33,394 nucleotides of DNA, from NCBI GenBank assembly GCA_016234535.1, contig JACRBH010000257.1:1-33394 (forward strand), given 5' to 3'. Source of the DNA: Chloroflexota bacterium (GTDB lineage: Bacteria; Chloroflexota; Anaerolineae; Anaerolineales; Villigracilaceae). Numbering within the stretch: position 1 is the stretch's first letter; each line of letters starts with the position of its first letter. Below the pieces are notes generated by a model, which saw only the letters and a program-made list of their open reading frames with translations, had not been told where the DNA came from and ran no database searches. Both the position numbers and the translations under genes were made by a program. This document shows, in pieces, positions 31,552 through 33,394 of the stretch.

Positions 31552-32883
31552 ATGAAACCATACTCCTCCCTGAAATCAATTCTCGCTGAATTTCTCCATC
31601 TCAACCGCACACTCGCGTCCGATGACATGGACAAGACCTATGACATCATTGGCTCCTACATGCCAGACTCCGCAAATTATGTCACCGAGAATTACGCCCC
31701 GCTTACACAAGTATGGACATGGAAAGTCCCTGAACGTTATATTGTTCACGAAGCCTATCTTGAAACCGAAGACGGTGAACGGATTGTGGATTTCAAAAAT
31801 AATCCATTGCATATCATTTCATATTCCCTGCCGATTGACAAAGTTCTTACATGGGAAGAACTCGCACCGCATTTGCGCTACAGCGAGAAACGCCCGAATG
31901 CGATCCCGTGGGAATTCAAATATTACGAACGCAGTTGGGGATTCTGTCTTTCAAAGAATGTTTTCGATCAATTACCCCGTGATAAAAAATACCACGCCGT
32001 CATTCGCTCTGAATTCTCTACAAATCCCGAGAATGGCATGAAGGTCAGTGTCGGCGTGGTTCACCCCGAGGGGGGAGCAAGCTCCGAAGCAGGCGAGTTC
32101 ATCCTTCAATCTCACACCTGTCACCCAGCCCAAGCCAATGACGATGGCTCTGGCGTCGTCTGCGAGATGGAACTTGCTCGGCGGTTTGCTGAAAAACCGC
32201 TGCCCGCTGGCTCCATGAGCATTCGCTTTTGGTTCGGGCCAGAGACCATTGGCACGGTCGCCTACCTAGCCAATCATGAAGACCTGATCCCCAACCTGCG
32301 CGGCGGCATGTTCATTGACTGTGCAGGCAGCCAAAGCCAGATTGCTTTTCAGCGCACCAGGCAGGATACTCATCTGCTCGATCGGATTACAAAGCAAGTG
32401 CTGACAAAACAAGGAAAAGATTTCCGCGAGGGTGAATTTGCAATGGTCGCCCCAAACGATGAACGCATTATCAATGGCGCAGGAGTGAACGTCCCCAGCA
32501 TTTCACTCAGCCGCTTCCCATATCCCGAATACCATACCAGTGACGACAACCTCGACATCATTCACGAAGACCTGCTGCTTGAAATCGTGGATATCGCCGA
32601 TGAGATCATTCGCATTTACGCCAGCAACTACATCCCCAAACGCACATTCCGTGGACCCGTCTTCCTCAGTGGTTACGGCCTTTGGGTGGATTGGCGCGAG
32701 AACTGGGATCTCAACCGCGCCATCGAAAAGATCATGATGAAATTCGAAGGCGAACACACGGTCTTTGACATCGCCGAACAGGTTGGCTTGGATTATTGGG
32801 TCGTTCGAGAGTATGTAGAAAAATTCCGCGCAAAGGGGTTTGTTAATGCTTTGCCTATCCCATCTGAAGCGGATGAGGTTTAG
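31552..32883 (+). CDS. DUF4910/M28-like zinc aminopeptidase homologue
   Basis: A 443-residue protein with the metal-site pattern SHTCHPAQANDDGSGV at about 187-201 (His and Asp ligands), then FWFGPETIGTVAYL near 229 (Glu), and EYHTSDDNLDII near 327 (His), the order of M28-type co-catalytic zinc peptidases of the DUF4910 family. The N-terminal third (about 1-110) resembles the DUF2172 domain usually found with it, and the end (HTVFDIAEQVGLDYWVVREY) looks like a winged helix. No signal peptide is seen. Relatives often lie in surface-polysaccharide loci and their substrates are poorly known. It follows the importer after a terminator-like hairpin, so it is probably a separate transcript. The start codon lacks a clear ribosome binding site. 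Confidence 0.85.
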   Translation: MKPYSSLKSILAEFLHLNRTLASDDMDKTYDIIGSYMPDSANYVTENYAPLTQVWTWKVPERYIVHEAYLETEDGERIVDFKNNPLHIISYSLPIDKVLTWEELAPHLRYSEKRPNAIPWEFKYYERSWGFCLSKNVFDQLPRDKKYHAVIRSEFSTNPENGMKVSVGVVHPEGGASSEAGEFILQSHTCHPAQANDDGSGVVCEMELARRFAEKPLPAGSMSIRFWFGPETIGTVAYLANHEDLIPNLRGGMFIDCAGSQSQIAFQRTRQDTHLLDRITKQVLTKQGKDFREGEFAMVAPNDERIINGAGVNVPSISLSRFPYPEYHTSDDNLDIIHEDLLLEIVDIADEIIRIYASNYIPKRTFRGPVFLSGYGLWVDWRENWDLNRAIEKIMMKFEGEHTVFDIAEQVGLDYWVVREYVEKFRAKGFVNALPIPSEADEV

Positions 32884-32891
32884 TATCATGT

Positions 32892-33119
32892 ATGACTTTC
32901 TTAAGATCAGAGTTTGACGTGGCGAACATCTCCATCGGCGATTCGGCTGTCATAAAGCTGAATGCACTCCCTGATGAAAAGCTCACTAGCGCAGTCACTG
33001 ATATTGACTCTGTTGGCATCGTGTATTTGGGTGATATAACCTACAACGCTACGATCACACTCAATGATCCAAGATTCTTATAGTGCTTGATTGCGACTGT
33101 GACAATTTCAGTGAAGTAA
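32892..33119 (+). pseudogene. Decayed fragment of an HlyD/RND-type adaptor protein
   Basis: The frame reads FDVANISIGDSAVIKLNALP, then TDIDSVGIVYLGDITYNATITLNDPRF, matching the beta-barrel part of HlyD/MacA-type membrane-fusion proteins (usual pattern: GxxAxVxxDALPxxxFxGxVxxI ... TYxVxVxLDxxDxxLxPGM). It meets TAG at 33081-33083 where the family often has Trp (TGG), and the same frame goes on with ATVTISVK to TAA at 33117. N-terminal domains are absent and no ribosome binding site is present. It is a remnant 8 bp after the peptidase gene, a sign of rearrangement at this end. Confidence 0.6.
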
Positions 33120-33345
33120 GAGTCAACTGCGAGATCGGACCTAATATATAACAAAGCAGAAAACGGCACACTCTCAACATTACAATTGAATAAGGATTTG
33201 CCCAACGAGGTACATATTTGGTATACGGATATAAGTTTCGGCCTTTAATCCTAACCTAGTGGTATGTTCGATAAGTAATTTAACATAGTCGTTGCACATT
33301 AATAAGCCCTATACTTCTCATACAAATTCTTTTAAGGAGTTATGT
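33120..33345. other. AT-rich intergenic stretch, no gene seen
   Basis: About 225 bp with no open frame of note on either strand and a base composition clearly more AT-rich than the acyl-CoA cluster. It ends in AAGGAG just before the partial gene at 33346. No promoter with good -35 and -10 boxes could be picked with confidence. Confidence 0.4.
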
Positions 33346-33394
33346 ATGAGGAGGCGAAAACCAAAAACTATCAAGCTACCTCGCGTTGATCAGC
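33346..33394 (+). CDS. Start of an unidentified basic protein (cut by window edge)
   Basis: ATG 33346 opens MRRRKPKTIKLPRVDQ, 16 residues to the edge. AAGGAG ends 7 bp upstream. An overlapping ATG at 33342 gives a frame that stops after 15 codons. The basic start would fit a site-specific recombinase or another nucleic-acid-binding protein, but there is too little sequence to say. Confidence 0.4.
   Translation, partial: MRRRKPKTIKLPRVDQ

Overview
The window looks like a chromosomal segment of a Chloroflexota bacterium, most likely Anaerolineae-like. This is inferred from gene content, not from a marker gene. The cues are several DUF4386 membrane proteins, three very large STAND-ATPase regulators (two LuxR/MalT-type, one BTAD/SARP-type), a lipoprotein with a Thr/Glu/Ala/Pro-rich linker after its lipobox, and many short palindromic repeats between genes. 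No rRNA, tRNA or CRISPR array was seen.

Left arm (about 1-12.4 kb, all minus strand). It starts with the 5' part of a helix-turn-helix transposase-like gene overlapping a frameshifted membrane-protein pseudogene. Then come two related modules, each read from right to left. Module B (12.4 to 6.2 kb) is a LuxR/MalT-type regulator, then a small 'KGHL' domain fused in frame to a DUF4386 membrane protein, a second DUF4386 protein, a four-helix membrane protein and a medium-chain reductase. Module A (6.1 to 0.6 kb) is a paralogous regulator, a separate small KGHL protein, a DUF4386 gene cut by one in-frame TAG, a membrane protein with an HExxH motif and an intact DUF4386 gene. Both regulators have a perfect TATAAT placed so that transcription should begin at the start codon, i.e. 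leaderless mRNA.

Middle (12.4-16.5 kb). A 490-bp gap holds a hairpin terminator and inverted repeats. It is followed by a plus-strand 1076-residue AfsR-like regulator with an N-terminal STAND ATPase and a C-terminal winged-helix plus BTAD domain. Just downstream, two TGTWACC heptamers on an 11-bp period sit 9 bp before an extended -10 box, the architecture of SARP operators. They appear to drive a small protein and possibly the whole downstream cluster.

Right arm (16.5-31.4 kb, all plus strand). This is a long acyl-CoA gene cluster: a KAS III-like enzyme with Cys kept but the usual His and Asn replaced, an acyl-CoA ligase, an alpha/beta hydrolase, an SCP2-type thiolase, its DUF35 Zn-ribbon/OB partner, an SDR, a second ligase, a second alpha/beta hydrolase, then a complete Liv/HAAT-type ABC importer (lipoprotein, two ATPases, an unusually large LivH, LivM). 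Read together, they suggest import of an organic acid or amphiphile, CoA activation, and oxidation with thiolytic (or Claisen/aldol-type) chemistry. The substrate cannot be read from sequence. Almost every spacer longer than about 60 bp in this arm is filled by a different imperfect palindrome.

Right end (31.5-33.4 kb). A DUF4910/M28-like zinc peptidase homologue is followed by a decayed HlyD-type adaptor fragment, an AT-rich gap and the first codons of a gene running off the edge.
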